Positions 31,990 through 40,895 are shown, counted from the first letter of the stretch. The stretch is DNA of 64,000 nucleotides from an uncultured Burkholderiales bacterium (GCA_903822825.1 CAIJQQ010000002.1:1-64000); one strand, 5' to 3'. The notes: a model not told the origin generated them from the letters alone. A program made the numbers and translations.

Positions 31990-32269
31990 CTGAACCCACT
32001 TTCATATAGCCCGGCAGGGCAACAGCTTGCATTAGAGCCTGAAAGTACTGTGGTCGGTCAAGAGCTTTGTCCAACACAGGACATCACCAAACCAAACCCA
32101 AGCGTTTCACAGATTCAGGCGTGGAATTCCAAACGAATTTTCAGATCCTTTACTTAACATAATATACATCGTATGAAGTTAATAAAAGGTGAGAACAGAC
32201 CACACATGGGGCCCTGACATTCGCCCCATGCAGCCTCTGCGCTCAAGCCCTGGCATGTCTGACAAACGT
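31990..32269. other. Non-coding stretch between the molybdopterin subunit and ankyrin genes
   Basis: These 280 bases contain no credible gene. An AT-rich part around 32140-32190 could hold the promoter of the minus-strand molybdopterin gene. An 8-bp inverted repeat (CATGGGGC 32205-32212, GCCCCATG 32223-32230) lies 40 bases past the ankyrin stop but lacks a T-run, so termination by it is doubtful. Confidence 0.5.
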
Positions 32270-32983
32270 TCAGCGGCCAGCCGCTGGTGTTGGCTGTGAT
32301 GTAGCCGCCGCTTTTTTGCGCGCTTCGCGTGCCGCCTCACGGCGCAGGCCTTCTTGCATCAATTCGATGTTGTTGGGCCGGTTGCCGCGTTGCGCAAAGT
32401 CCAGCGCCGTCATGTTGGCACCGTTCTTGATCTGCAGATCGGCACCCGCCTGGATCAGGTGCTTCACGGCCTCTGGGCTGCCATACATGGCGGCCATCAT
32501 CAGCGGCGTTGTGCCGTTGGGCGACTCGGCGTCAATGTAGGCGCTGTTGTCGAGCAGATATTCGATCACAGGCACGTGGCCACCCGTGGCCGCGTAATGC
32601 AGCGGCGTCCAGCCGGTTTTGTTGATGTCTGCATCGCGGTCCACCAGCTTTTTGACCCAATCCAGCTGACCGCGCAAGGCAGCCAACATCAAGGGGCTTT
32701 CGTCCTGGGCATTTCGAACTTCGATTTTGGTCTGTGGCCAGCTGATCAGCACATCCACCACCTTGGGCGCAGGCACGCGCAAGGCCAACATCAAGGCCGG
32801 ATTGCCTTCGGGGTTGACGGTGTTGGGATCGAAACCACGTTGCAACAAGACCTGAACCCCGCGTGGATCATCGCTCAAAATGGCTCGAAAAAAGTCGTCG
32901 TAAGCACCCGCAAAGGATAGGCTAAAAAAAGGTAAAAATCCAATAAAAACAATAGATTTTTTGATTTTATTAAAGTTAAACAT
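32270..32983 (-). CDS. Exported ankyrin-repeat protein
   Basis: The 237-residue protein has a signal peptide (KIKKSIVFIGFLPFFSLSFA) and four to five ankyrin repeats, for example ESPLMLAALRGQLDWVKKLV, TPLHYAATGGHVPVIEYLL and TPLMMAAMYGSPEAVKHLI. Ankyrin repeats mediate protein contacts, so a periplasmic scaffold or inhibitor role is likely but the partner is unknown. An Ala/Arg-rich tail closes the protein. It lies eight bases after tatD in a conserved betaproteobacterial neighbourhood mltG-tmk-holB-tatD-ankyrin, probably as the last gene of that operon. The start region is AT-rich. Confidence 0.85.
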   Translation of the reverse strand: MFNFNKIKKSIVFIGFLPFFSLSFAGAYDDFFRAILSDDPRGVQVLLQRGFDPNTVNPEGNPALMLALRVPAPKVVDVLISWPQTKIEVRNAQDESPLMLAALRGQLDWVKKLVDRDADINKTGWTPLHYAATGGHVPVIEYLLDNSAYIDAESPNGTTPLMMAAMYGSPEAVKHLIQAGADLQIKNGANMTALDFAQRGNRPNNIELMQEGLRREAAREARKKAAATSQPTPAAGR

Positions 32984-32991
32984 TTAATGTT

Positions 32992-33810
32992 TTACTTGAA
33001 GATTGAAGCGGCTGTTCGTGCAAAAAGACGGTGGAAATTGGACGCCGTGAGGGCGCCGATCGCCTCAGTGGAGGTGCCACGCAGCTCCCCCAGCAGCTTG
33101 GCCACATAGGGCACGTAAGACGGGTTGTTGGTCTTGCCACGGTACGGTACGGGGGCCAGATAGGGGCTGTCGGTCTCGATCAGCAGGCGGTCATCGGGCA
33201 CAAAAGCCGCCACTTCTCGCAGGTCGGCCGCAGACTTGAAGGTCAGAATGCCTGAAAACGAGATGTAGAAACCCAGGTCCAGCGCGGCACGGGCCACCTG
33301 TTGGCTTTCGGTGAAGCAATGGAAAACTCCGCACGCCGAGCTGGCCGAGCCGTCTTCGCCCTCTTCCTTGAGGATGGCGATGGTGTCGTCCGACGCTTGG
33401 CGGGTGTGTATGACCATGGGCAAACCGGTCTGGCGCGCCGCCCGGATGTGGGTGCGAAAGCGCTCGCGCTGCCACTCCAGATCGGCCACGGTGCGGCCGC
33501 CCTTGCGCTCGTCCATTTGGTAGTAATCCAGCCCGGTCTCGCCAATGGCCACCACCTTGGGCCGGGCCGCGCCGTCAATCAACTCCTGCAAGCTGGGCTC
33601 GTGCACGCCCTCGTTGTCAGGGTGCACGCCCACCGTGGCCCACAGGTGCGGGTGCGCGGCAGCCAGCCCTTGCACGCTGTCGAACTCCTCCATCGTGGTG
33701 CAGATGCACATGGCCTGGTGGACCTGCGCTGCATGCATGGCGGCCAGGATGTCATCGAGCTGGCTGCGCAGCTCGGGAAAATTCAAATGGCAGTGGGAAT
33801 CAATGAACAT
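32992..33810 (-). CDS. TatD-family metal-dependent DNase (YcfH-like)
   Basis: This is a TIM-barrel metallohydrolase of the TatD family, active as DNase or D-aminoacyl-tRNA deacylase in studied members. The 272 residues begin with the metal motif FIDSHCHLNFPELRSQLDDI. They include TVGVHPDNE, AIGETGLDYY, PMVIHTRQASDDT, GVFHCFTES, and the closing LLIETDSPYLAPVPYRGK. All conserved His, Glu and Asp ligands are present. It is 12 bases downstream of holB. Confidence 0.93.
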   Translation of the reverse strand: MFIDSHCHLNFPELRSQLDDILAAMHAAQVHQAMCICTTMEEFDSVQGLAAAHPHLWATVGVHPDNEGVHEPSLQELIDGAARPKVVAIGETGLDYYQMDERKGGRTVADLEWQRERFRTHIRAARQTGLPMVIHTRQASDDTIAILKEEGEDGSASSACGVFHCFTESQQVARAALDLGFYISFSGILTFKSAADLREVAAFVPDDRLLIETDSPYLAPVPYRGKTNNPSYVPYVAKLLGELRGTSTEAIGALTASNFHRLFARTAASIFK

Positions 33811-33822
33811 GTTGTGGGGTCA

Positions 33823-34827
33823 TCAGGTGCGGGCCAGCAGTGTTTGGCGGGCATCGTTGGCCAGTGCTTCGAGCATCAGACCCGCATTGAAAGGGTGTTC
33901 GGCCGTGCGGGCCGACTGCATCAGGCGCTTGAACCAGTCGGTCAGCGTCTTGAGCGAGGCATTGCAGGCGGGCAACTGCTCGCTGGTGAAAAAACGAGGC
34001 GCGGCGCCGCTTTGGCGCAGCACCAGGTCGTGGCAAAGCTTTTGCAGCGCGTCGATGGCCTGTGCGGGCGACAGGTCGGACAAATGCCCAGCTTGTCCTT
34101 GCATCATGGCTTTGGGCAAGGTCGCCCACCAGGCGGGCGACAGGCCCAGAGCCGACTGGCGCAGCACATCGTTGGGGCGTCCTCCCGCGCTGCGCAGCAG
34201 ACCTTCGGCCAGAGGGCCTTGAACGCCCTGCTCGCCCAGCCAAGTCAAAGCTTCAGCCTCGGCAGGCCAAGTCAAGGTGTGCGCCAGGCAACGGCTGCGG
34301 ATCGTGGGCAGCAGTTGGTGCGCCGCTTCTGTGGCCAACACGAAGCGCACATCGCCCGGCGGCTCCTCCAGTGTCTTGAGCAAGGCGTTGGCCGTGATCG
34401 CGTTCATGCGCTCGGCCGGGAACACCAGCACGGCCTTGCCGCGACCCCGCGCATCGGTGCGCTGGGCAAACTCGACCAGATCGCGCATGGCCTCGACGCG
34501 GATTTCTTTGCTGGGTTTGCGTTTTTTGTCGTCGATCTCGGCCTGCGCTTTTTCAGACAGCGGCCAGCCCAGTTCCATCATTTTGGTTTCGGGCATCAGC
34601 ACGGCCAGGTCGGCGTGGGTGCGCACGGCAATGGCGTGGCAGCTCGGGCAGTCGCCACACGCGCCCTGCGCAGTGGGCTTTTCGCAGAGCCAGGCCGAGA
34701 CCAAAGCCAGGGCCAATTCGTATTGGCCCAGACCCGACGGGCCTTGCAGCATCCAGGCGTGGCCGCGCTGGGCCAACAAATCGGTCACTTGCCGTGCAAT
34801 CCACGGCGCATTCAAGACGGCACTCAT
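33823..34827 (-). CDS. holB: DNA polymerase III delta-prime subunit
   Basis: HolB is part of the clamp-loader complex. From the ATG at 34827 the protein has 334 residues. It shows the AAA-type P-loop region [16 protein letters not shown] (degenerate, as normal for delta-prime) and a zinc-binding cysteine cluster CGDCPSC with an upstream Cys. [20 protein letters not shown] and [11 protein letters not shown] follow. The frame is open seven codons further up, but the ATG overlaps the tmk stop (ATGA) and MSAVLNAPW is the more natural start. It is co-translated with tmk. Confidence 0.94.
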   Translation of the reverse strand: MSAVLNAPWIARQVTDLLAQRGHAWMLQGPSGLGQYELALALVSAWLCEKPTAQGACGDCPSCHAIAVRTHADLAVLMPETKMMELGWPLSEKAQAEIDDKKRKPSKEIRVEAMRDLVEFAQRTDARGRGKAVLVFPAERMNAITANALLKTLEEPPGDVRFVLATEAAHQLLPTIRSRCLAHTLTWPAEAEALTWLGEQGVQGPLAEGLLRSAGGRPNDVLRQSALGLSPAWWATLPKAMMQGQAGHLSDLSPAQAIDALQKLCHDLVLRQSGAAPRFFTSEQLPACNASLKTLTDWFKRLMQSARTAEHPFNAGLMLEALANDARQTLLART

Positions 34828-35465
34828 GTGGGGGTCCTCGAATACCATGAGGTGACGACCAGGGCCACATCGTCCCCAACCGCCTCACGGCTTTGAGCCG
34901 CATCGATGCGGGCAAAGCGGGAGGGCATCTCTTCTTGTCGTCTGGCGTAACCCGCCCGCACGGCAGCAAAAAAGTCAGCCGGTTGCGACTCGAACTTGTC
35001 GGGCACGCGGGCCGAGGCCAGCCGTTCGGCGGCAATTTGCGGGTCCAGATCGAACCACACGGTCAAATCGGGTTGGCGCAAAGCGCCTTGAGCCGTGGTC
35101 TGCACCATGCTTTCGAGCTGAGCCAACACCTGCCAGTCAAAGCCCCTGCCACCGCCCTGGTAGGCAAAGGTCGCGTCGGTGAAGCGGTCGCACAGCACCA
35201 CATCGCCCCGCGCCAGCGCAGGCTCAATCACCTGCACCAAGTGCTCGCGGCGCGCTGCAAACATCAAGAGCGCCTCGGTCAGCGCGTCCATGGGATCGTG
35301 GAGGACCAGTTCGCGCAGCTTTTCAGACAGCGGGGTGCCGCCCGGCTCTCGGGTCAACACCACCGGTCTGCCTGCCTGGCGAAACAGCGCGGCCACGCGC
35401 TCGATATGCGTGGATTTGCCTGCACCGTCAATGCCTTCAAAGCTGATGAACAAACCGCGTGTCAT
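34824..35465 (-). CDS. tmk: Thymidylate kinase
   Basis: Tmk phosphorylates dTMP to dTDP. The 213-residue protein starts [20 protein letters not shown] (P-loop). It contains the DRY-like [18 protein letters not shown] and the [18 protein letters not shown] motif. Length and motifs are normal. It overlaps holB by four bases and lies 48 bases after mltG. Confidence 0.96.
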   Translation of the reverse strand: MTRGLFISFEGIDGAGKSTHIERVAALFRQAGRPVVLTREPGGTPLSEKLRELVLHDPMDALTEALLMFAARREHLVQVIEPALARGDVVLCDRFTDATFAYQGGGRGFDWQVLAQLESMVQTTAQGALRQPDLTVWFDLDPQIAAERLASARVPDKFESQPADFFAAVRAGYARRQEEMPSRFARIDAAQSREAVGDDVALVVTSWYSRTPT

Positions 35466-35513
35466 AGGTGTGTGTTGCGAAAACCCGATTGTGGCAGGCT
35501 CAGTTGTTGCTGC

Positions 35514-36527
35514 TCAGTGGCTGCCGCTTCGACCGCGTTGGTAGCGGTTGACCGCCCGGTTGTGCTCGTCCAGTGTGGCGCTGAAATGGCTGCTGCCGTC
35601 GCCTTTGGCCACAAAGTACAGTGCTTGGGTTTTGGCGGGCTGCACCGCAGCCAGCAAGGCAGCTTTGCCCGGCATGGCAATCGGCGTGGGCGGCAAGCCC
35701 GCGCGGGTGTAGGTGTTCCAGGGTGTGTCGCTGGTCAAATGCACCCGGCGCAGGTTGCCGTCAAAGGCTTCGCCCAGCCCATAAATCACCGTGGGGTCGG
35801 TTTGCAGTCGCATGCCGATGCGCAGCCGGTTGTTGAACACCCCCGAAATCATGGGCCGGTCCGAGCCTTTGCCGGTTTCTTTCTCCACGATGCTGGCCAG
35901 GATCAGGGCTTCTTCGGGCGACTGCACAGACACGCCCGGCTGACGGCTTTCCCAGGCCTGCTGCAGGCGCTTGTCCATGGCTTTGGCGGCACGTTTGAGC
36001 ACAGCCAGATCGCTCGCACCCTTGGCATAGGCATAGGTGTCGGGGTAAAAACGCCCCTCGGGGGCCACACTCGGTCGGCCCAGCTGGGCCATCAGTTCGG
36101 CGTCGGTCAGTGCACGGCTGTCGGGCTTGAGGTTCTCTGCTTTGCTCAATGCCTGGCGCACCTGCCGCCAGTTCCAGCCTTCCACAATCGTCACGGCGCG
36201 CAGGCTTTCTTCGCCACGCACCAGCATGTTCAAGAGCCGCATGGGCGTGGTGCCGGGGGCGATCTCGTAGCTGCCCGCCCGCATCAGGCGCGACTGGCCC
36301 GACAAGCGAAACCAGGCGTACAGCAGCACGGGCGAGGTGTTCGCCCCGGCGTCTGCCACGGCCTGGGCAATGGCTTTGGGTGAGGTGCCCGGCTCGATCG
36401 ACAAGTCCAGCGTGCTGGGCGGTGTGTCCAAGGGTTGTTGCACCCACCAGAACGCCCCCACCCCCAGGGCGAGCGCCACGACCAGCAGGCTTGCAAACCA
36501 CTTCATCCAGCCTTTGAGCACGGTCAT
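35514..36527 (-). CDS. mltG: Endolytic murein transglycosylase MltG (YceG)
   Basis: MltG cuts nascent peptidoglycan strands and sets glycan length. From the ATG at 36527 it has 337 residues: one membrane anchor (about 8-30), a LysM-like part, and the YceG catalytic domain. The catalytic glutamate lies in ASIVEKET (Glu217 or its neighbour Glu215). EGRFYPDTYAYAKG and FNNRLRIGMRLQTDPTVIYG are family signatures. The open frame continues far upstream, but AAAGGA sits just before this ATG. It is divergent from ygfZ across 69 bases and is the first gene of the mltG-tmk-holB-tatD operon. Confidence 0.94.
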   Translation of the reverse strand: MTVLKGWMKWFASLLVVALALGVGAFWWVQQPLDTPPSTLDLSIEPGTSPKAIAQAVADAGANTSPVLLYAWFRLSGQSRLMRAGSYEIAPGTTPMRLLNMLVRGEESLRAVTIVEGWNWRQVRQALSKAENLKPDSRALTDAELMAQLGRPSVAPEGRFYPDTYAYAKGASDLAVLKRAAKAMDKRLQQAWESRQPGVSVQSPEEALILASIVEKETGKGSDRPMISGVFNNRLRIGMRLQTDPTVIYGLGEAFDGNLRRVHLTSDTPWNTYTRAGLPPTPIAMPGKAALLAAVQPAKTQALYFVAKGDGSSHFSATLDEHNRAVNRYQRGRSGSH

Positions 36528-36596
36528 GTCCTTTGTTGGGGTGTTGAAAACGTGGGGGGATGATAATTCACGCCTTGCCAGACCCTTGCCTGAAGA

Positions 36597-37565
36597 ATGA
36601 GCCGCGACATGAACCTCCCTGCCCTGAACGCCCTTGATGTGACCGCCGCGCTGGATGGCACCAGCCCCCTGCCCCAGTGGGGTGTGATCCAGGCTCAGGG
36701 CGAGGACGCTGTCCACTTTTTGCACAACCAGTTGAGCAACGACGTGGTGTTGTTGCCCGTAGGCCAGTCGCGCTTGGCGGCGTTTTGCAACGCCAAGGGG
36801 CGCATGCAGGCCAGCTTTGTGCTCACCAAGACGGCGCCCGACACGGTGCTGCTGGTCATGAACCTCGATTTGCTGGCCCAGACGCTCAAACGCCTGTCGA
36901 TGTTTGTGATGCGGTCCAAGGTCAAGCTGACCGACGCCAGCGGCCAGTGGCAGCTGCGCGGCTTGCTGGGCAACAGCACCCGCGCCCTGCTCGGCGATGT
37001 GGCCCCTTGGCACACTGTGGTGGCCGATGGTGCACACGCTGTTGCGCTCTACCCGGCGGTCATGGGGGAGGTGCAGGTGCCCCGCGCCCTGTGGCTGGCG
37101 CCGCTGGGTCAGGCCCTGCCCGCTGGCCCTGAAGTGGCGGCCGAAGTTTGGGCTTGGTCAGACGTCATGAGCGGCGTGGCACTGCTCAGCCAGCCTGTGT
37201 TCGAGGCCTTCGTGCCACAAATGCTCAATTACGAATCGGTGGGCGGCGTCAACTTCAAAAAAGGTTGCTACCCCGGCCAGGAAGTGGTGGCCCGCAGCCA
37301 GTTTCGTGGCACCTTGAAGCGCCGCACGGCGCTCGTGCACAGTCCGGTGGTCTTGGCTGCGGGACAAGACGTTTTCACACCCGCCGACCCCGAGCAGCCC
37401 TGCGCCACCGTGGTACAAAGCGCCGCCCGGCCGGATGGCCAGGGCTTTGACGCGCTGGTCAGCGGTACGCTGGAAAGCCAGACGAGCGGCTGGCGGGTGG
37501 GCAGCGCCGATGGCGCGGCGTTGGAGCTGCTGCCGCTGCCGTACGCCTTGCTCGACGACATCTGA
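36597..37565 (+). CDS. ygfZ: Folate-binding protein YgfZ
   Basis: YgfZ is a tetrahydrofolate-binding, GcvT-like protein that supports Fe-S enzyme maturation, for example MiaB. The 322-residue protein carries the diagnostic motif KKGCYPGQEVVARSQFRG with the key Cys, and the N-terminal HFLHNQLSNDV segment. A second in-frame ATG four codons downstream could be the true start. It diverges from mltG, a conserved arrangement in Betaproteobacteria. A REP-like element begins nine bases after its stop. Confidence 0.93.
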   Translation: MSRDMNLPALNALDVTAALDGTSPLPQWGVIQAQGEDAVHFLHNQLSNDVVLLPVGQSRLAAFCNAKGRMQASFVLTKTAPDTVLLVMNLDLLAQTLKRLSMFVMRSKVKLTDASGQWQLRGLLGNSTRALLGDVAPWHTVVADGAHAVALYPAVMGEVQVPRALWLAPLGQALPAGPEVAAEVWAWSDVMSGVALLSQPVFEAFVPQMLNYESVGGVNFKKGCYPGQEVVARSQFRGTLKRRTALVHSPVVLAAGQDVFTPADPEQPCATVVQSAARPDGQGFDALVSGTLESQTSGWRVGSADGAALELLPLPYALLDDI

Positions 37566-37573
37566 ACTGCAAA

Positions 37574-37641
37574 AGCTCCGCCCTCGGGGCGAATGACTTG
37601 GGTTTGCGAGCGTTCTATCGCGGCGAGGGCGCCGCTCCTAC
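37574..37641. repeat. REP-like inverted intergenic element, copy b
   Basis: It runs from AGCTCCGCCCTCGGGGCGA (37574-37592) to ATCGCGGCGAGGGCGCCGCT and the terminal CCTAC (about 37617-37641). It is inverted relative to copy a and lies between convergent genes. Its terminal CTA provides the TAG stop of the minus-strand thioesterase-GNAT gene. Confidence 0.78.
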
Positions 37642-38495
37642 AAAGGGCGCATCATCTCGATGTGCGCAATGCCCGCTTCTTCAAAAATTTCCCCATGGGG
37701 CTCAAAGCCTGAGCGCTTGTAAAAGCCTTCGGCGCTGCATTGTGCATGCAGCAGCACCTGTGTGTCTCCGCGTTCGCGGGCGGCATCCATCAGGGCGTGC
37801 AGCACCCGGCGGCCCAGCACGCTGCCGCGCATCTGCTTTTTGACGGCCATGCGGCCAATGCGGGCCACGTCCGGGGCGTGTTGAATCAGACGGCCAGTGG
37901 CCAGCACCATGCCCATGCGGTTGACAGCCACGCAGTGCAAGGCCGTTTCGTCCTCGTGGTCCCACTCCATGTCGGCGGGCACTTTTTGTTCATCCACAAA
38001 CACCTCGGTGCGCAGCGGGCTGGCCAGGGTTTTCAGGTCGGCCCAGGCACCCAGGTGCAGCTGCACCATGTCTTCGCCGCGTTCGTAGCCTTCCATCATG
38101 TCGCGCAGCTGGGGCGGGATGGGCTGGCTCTTTTTGGCCACCGGGTCGGCATAGACGTAAATCAACTCGCTGGTGATCAGCAGATCTTCGCCCCGGAAAA
38201 TCGCACCCACAAAGGTCATGGACGAGTTGCCGATGCGGTCACAGCGCATGCACACATCCAGAAAGTCGTCCATTTCGGCGCTGGCGTGGTACTCGACACT
38301 GGCCTTCTTGACGAACAGGTCGCCGCCCAACTGGTGGAACGTCTCGGCATAAGGCATGGCCAGGTTGCGCCAGTAATTGGTCACGGCGGTGTCGAAGTAC
38401 ATGAGGTAATGACCGTTGAAGACGATCTTTTGCATGTCCACCTCGACCCAGCGCACGCGCATGCGGTGGGAAAAACGGAAGTCTTGGCGTTTCAT
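37638..38495 (-). CDS. Fusion of YbgC/FadM-type acyl-CoA thioesterase and GNAT acetyltransferase
   Basis: The product from the ATG at 38495 has 285 residues with two enzymatic folds. Residues 1 to about 140 are a hot-dog thioesterase: RVRWVEVDMQKIVFNGHYLM followed by YFDTA, where the usual catalytic Asp is in VEVDMQ. Residues about 155-285 are a GNAT N-acetyltransferase: VRTEVFVDEQ-like LRTEVFVDEQKVP, then MAVKKQMRGSVLGRRVLHAL as acetyl-CoA-binding motif, and GFYKRSGFEPHG near the end. Both domains handle CoA thioesters. The substrates are unknown. The open frame continues 27 codons upstream into a REP-like element; MKRQDFRFSH is the natural start. The gene is bracketed by REP-like copies b and c. 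Confidence 0.85.
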   Translation of the reverse strand: MKRQDFRFSHRMRVRWVEVDMQKIVFNGHYLMYFDTAVTNYWRNLAMPYAETFHQLGGDLFVKKASVEYHASAEMDDFLDVCMRCDRIGNSSMTFVGAIFRGEDLLITSELIYVYADPVAKKSQPIPPQLRDMMEGYERGEDMVQLHLGAWADLKTLASPLRTEVFVDEQKVPADMEWDHEDETALHCVAVNRMGMVLATGRLIQHAPDVARIGRMAVKKQMRGSVLGRRVLHALMDAARERGDTQVLLHAQCSAEGFYKRSGFEPHGEIFEEAGIAHIEMMRPL

Positions 38496-38536
38496 GGTGT
38501 TCCTTTTGGTGTGTCTGTCGCAATGGGGTTCAGTGT

Positions 38537-38609
38537 TTTGTAGGAGCGGCGCCCTCGCCGCCATGGTCTTTTGCAAAGGCTGATCGCCGCGGGGGCGCGG
38601 CTCCTACAA
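38537..38609. repeat. REP-like inverted intergenic element, copy c
   Basis: Best-preserved copy: TTTGTAGGAGCGGCGCCCTC (from 38538) and CGCGGCTCCTACAAA near 38596-38610 form perfect terminal inverted repeats (TTTGTAGGAGC / GCTCCTACAAA). It lies between two minus-strand genes and supplies the TAG stop (38604-38606) of the esterase gene. Confidence 0.82.
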
Positions 38610-39563
38610 AAAAGCGTGTTTCAAAGCCCTGCCCGCATCGGCGTGGGCTTTCAGGGCGTCGGGGATGGCGCGGCCCATGGTGATGAAGCCATGGATCACG
38701 CCCCGGTAAATCTCCAAATCGACCGGCACGCCCGCCATGCGCAGGGTGTCGGCGTAGCCCACGCCCTCGTCCACCAGCGGGTCGCATTCGGCCAGGCCCA
38801 TCCAGCATGGGGCCAGGCCGCTGTGGTCGGGCGCGTTACCGGGGGCAAATCGCCAATCATGGCGGTCTTGGGCGTCGATGTAGCCGTCAAAGAACCAGGC
38901 GATGGTGCCCTTGTCGAGCATGAAGCCTTGGCCAAAATTGTGGTGCGAAGCGGTGTCCTGCTTGGAGCCACAACCGGGGTAAAAAAGCAGCTGCAACGCG
39001 AGCTTCAAACCCGCATCGCGGGCCATGAGTGCACACACGGCAGACAAAGTGCCGCCTGCGCTGTCGCCGCCCACGGCCAGGCGCGTGCTGTCCAGACCCA
39101 GGGTGTGGCCCTGCTGGTGCAACCAGTTCAGGGCGTCCCAGGCGTCATGAACGGCCGTGGGGAAGCGGTGCTCCGGCGCGAGCCGGTAGTCCAGCGACAC
39201 CACGGCGCAGTGGCCCTGACGGCTGAGCTGGCGGCACAGCACGTCGTGCGTGGTCAGGCTGCCCACAGTGAAACCGCCGCCGTGCAGGTACAGCAGCACG
39301 GGCAAAGCGGTGTCGCTGCGCGGGGCGTACAGGCGCGCTGGCATGGCGTGACCGTCACGGGCCGGGATGGTGAAGTCCTGTACGCGGTCCACATGGGGTG
39401 CGGGCTGCAGGTCCAGGATCGGGCCGCCGATGTCGTAAAACGCGCGGGCCTGAGTGGCGGTCATGGCGTGCATGGGCGGGCGCCCTGCCCGCTCGACGCG
39501 CTCGATCAGCACTCGAGTGGCCGGGTTCAACAAGGCTCGGGGGTTGGTGTGGTGGCTGCTCAT
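38604..39563 (-). CDS. Alpha/beta hydrolase of the hormone-sensitive-lipase family
   Basis: This is a cytoplasmic carboxylesterase. The 319 residues contain YLHGGGFTVGS (oxyanion hole) and the nucleophile motif GDSAGGTLSAV. The acid is in ECDPLVDEG and the histidine in VIHGFITMG. That is the complete HSL-family triad. The natural substrate is unknown. The last codons and stop lie inside REP-like copy c, so the C-terminus may have been fixed by the repeat insertion. It is divergent from the alcohol dehydrogenase gene. Confidence 0.9.
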   Translation of the reverse strand: MSSHHTNPRALLNPATRVLIERVERAGRPPMHAMTATQARAFYDIGGPILDLQPAPHVDRVQDFTIPARDGHAMPARLYAPRSDTALPVLLYLHGGGFTVGSLTTHDVLCRQLSRQGHCAVVSLDYRLAPEHRFPTAVHDAWDALNWLHQQGHTLGLDSTRLAVGGDSAGGTLSAVCALMARDAGLKLALQLLFYPGCGSKQDTASHHNFGQGFMLDKGTIAWFFDGYIDAQDRHDWRFAPGNAPDHSGLAPCWMGLAECDPLVDEGVGYADTLRMAGVPVDLEIYRGVIHGFITMGRAIPDALKAHADAGRALKHAFL

Positions 39564-39716
39564 GAATGCTTGAATGGCTGGGGTCCGGGTGTTGCCAACG
39601 TGACGGATTGGGCGTTGGGCCGGATGGACAAAGGCGGTTCCTGAATCAAAATGAACGCAAATCGTACAACGCCCCGAGTACGGGGTCTGTCACCTGCACA
39701 CACCGGAGAACATGGC

Positions 39717-40853
39717 ATGTCTTTCATCAACTACGTCACCCAGATCCAGATCGAGTTTGGCGCGATCAGCCTGCTCAAGGCCGAATGCGAGCGGGTGGGC
39801 ATCAGCCGCCCCCTGATCGTGACCGACGCGGGCGTGAAGGCCGTGGGCATCCTGGACAAAGCGCTGGCCGCACTGCCTGGCCTTGAAGTCAGCGTGTTCG
39901 ACCAAACCCCCTCCAATCCGACCGAGGCCGCGGTGCGCGCAGCCGCCGCTGTTTACCAACAAAACAACTGCGACGGCCTGATCGCGCTGGGCGGCGGCTC
40001 GTCCATCGACTGCGCCAAGGGCGTGGCCATTGCTGCCACGCACGAAGGCCCGCTCAAGACCTACGCCACCATCGAGGGCGGCTCGCTCAAGATCACCGAC
40101 CGGGTGGCGCCCTTGATTGCCGTGCCCACCACGGCGGGCACGGGCTCCGAAGTGGCCCGAGGGGCGATTTTGATCGTCGACGACGGCCGCAAACTGGGTT
40201 TTCACAGCTGGTTCATCGTGCCCCGTGCCGCCATTTGCGACCCCGAACTGACCCTGGGCCTGCCGCCCGTGCTGACGGCGGCCACGGGCATGGACGCGAT
40301 TGCGCACTGCATGGAAACCTTCATGGCCGCGCCCTTCAACCCGCCTGCTGACGGCATTGCGCTCGATGGCCTGGCGCGTGGCTGGGCACACATCGAGCGC
40401 GCCACGCATAACGGCCAGGATCGGGAAGCGCGCCTGAACATGATGAGCGCCAGCATGCAAGGCGCCATGGCCTTCCAGAAAGGTCTGGGTTGTGTGCACT
40501 CCTTAAGCCACAGCCTGGGCGGCGTGAACCCGCGCCTGCACCACGGCACTTTGAACGCCATGTTTTTGCCTGCGGTGGTCACGTTCAACGCGGCGGCCGA
40601 ATCGGTGCAAAAAGAAAACCGCTTGAACCGAATGGCCCAGGCCATGGGCCTGCAAAGCGGCTCGGACATCCCAGACGCCATCAAGGACATGAATGCCCGC
40701 CTCGGCTTGCCCACCGGGCTGGGGGCCATGGGCGTGACCGAAAGCCTGTTTGACGCGGTGATCACAGGCGCCTTGGCCGACCACTGCCACAAGACCAACC
40801 CGCGCATCGCCTCGGCCCAAGAGTACCGCGAGATGCTCAGCATCAGCCTTTGA
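39717..40853 (+). CDS. Iron-containing alcohol dehydrogenase
   Basis: This is a group III metal-dependent alcohol dehydrogenase that interconverts alcohols and aldehydes with NAD(P). From the ATG at 39717 it has 378 residues. It shows the dinucleotide-binding segment ALGGGSSIDCAKG, VPTTAGTGSEVARGAI, and iron-ligand regions MDAIAHCMETF and GCVHSLSHSLGG with HHGTLNA. The sequence resembles family members described on lactaldehyde, 4-hydroxybutyrate or short alcohols; the substrate cannot be fixed. The longer open frame upstream lacks conservation. GGAG sits before the chosen start. Confidence 0.9.
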   Translation: MSFINYVTQIQIEFGAISLLKAECERVGISRPLIVTDAGVKAVGILDKALAALPGLEVSVFDQTPSNPTEAAVRAAAAVYQQNNCDGLIALGGGSSIDCAKGVAIAATHEGPLKTYATIEGGSLKITDRVAPLIAVPTTAGTGSEVARGAILIVDDGRKLGFHSWFIVPRAAICDPELTLGLPPVLTAATGMDAIAHCMETFMAAPFNPPADGIALDGLARGWAHIERATHNGQDREARLNMMSASMQGAMAFQKGLGCVHSLSHSLGGVNPRLHHGTLNAMFLPAVVTFNAAAESVQKENRLNRMAQAMGLQSGSDIPDAIKDMNARLGLPTGLGAMGVTESLFDAVITGALADHCHKTNPRIASAQEYREMLSISL

Positions 40854-40873
40854 TCATCAGCCACTGAGCGGTT

Positions 40874-40895
40874 GAGGCCTGCTGGTTCAGGCCTC
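40874..40895. terminator. Bidirectional hairpin between adh and mazF
   Basis: A perfect 8-bp inverted repeat (GAGGCCTG 40874-40881, CAGGCCTC 40888-40895, six-base loop) lies between convergent genes. It overlaps the last codons and stop (40887-40889) of mazF. There is no T-run, so it may act as a stabilising 3' structure rather than a classical terminator. Confidence 0.45.

Noticed and set aside
32205..32230. 8-bp inverted repeat as terminator of the ankyrin gene
   Set aside because: It has a stem but no T-run on the minus strand, so it was not called as a terminator.
33301..34896. Plus-strand open frame of 531 codons opposite tatD/holB
   Set aside because: It runs antisense across two real genes and their junction, which is not compatible with a true coding region.
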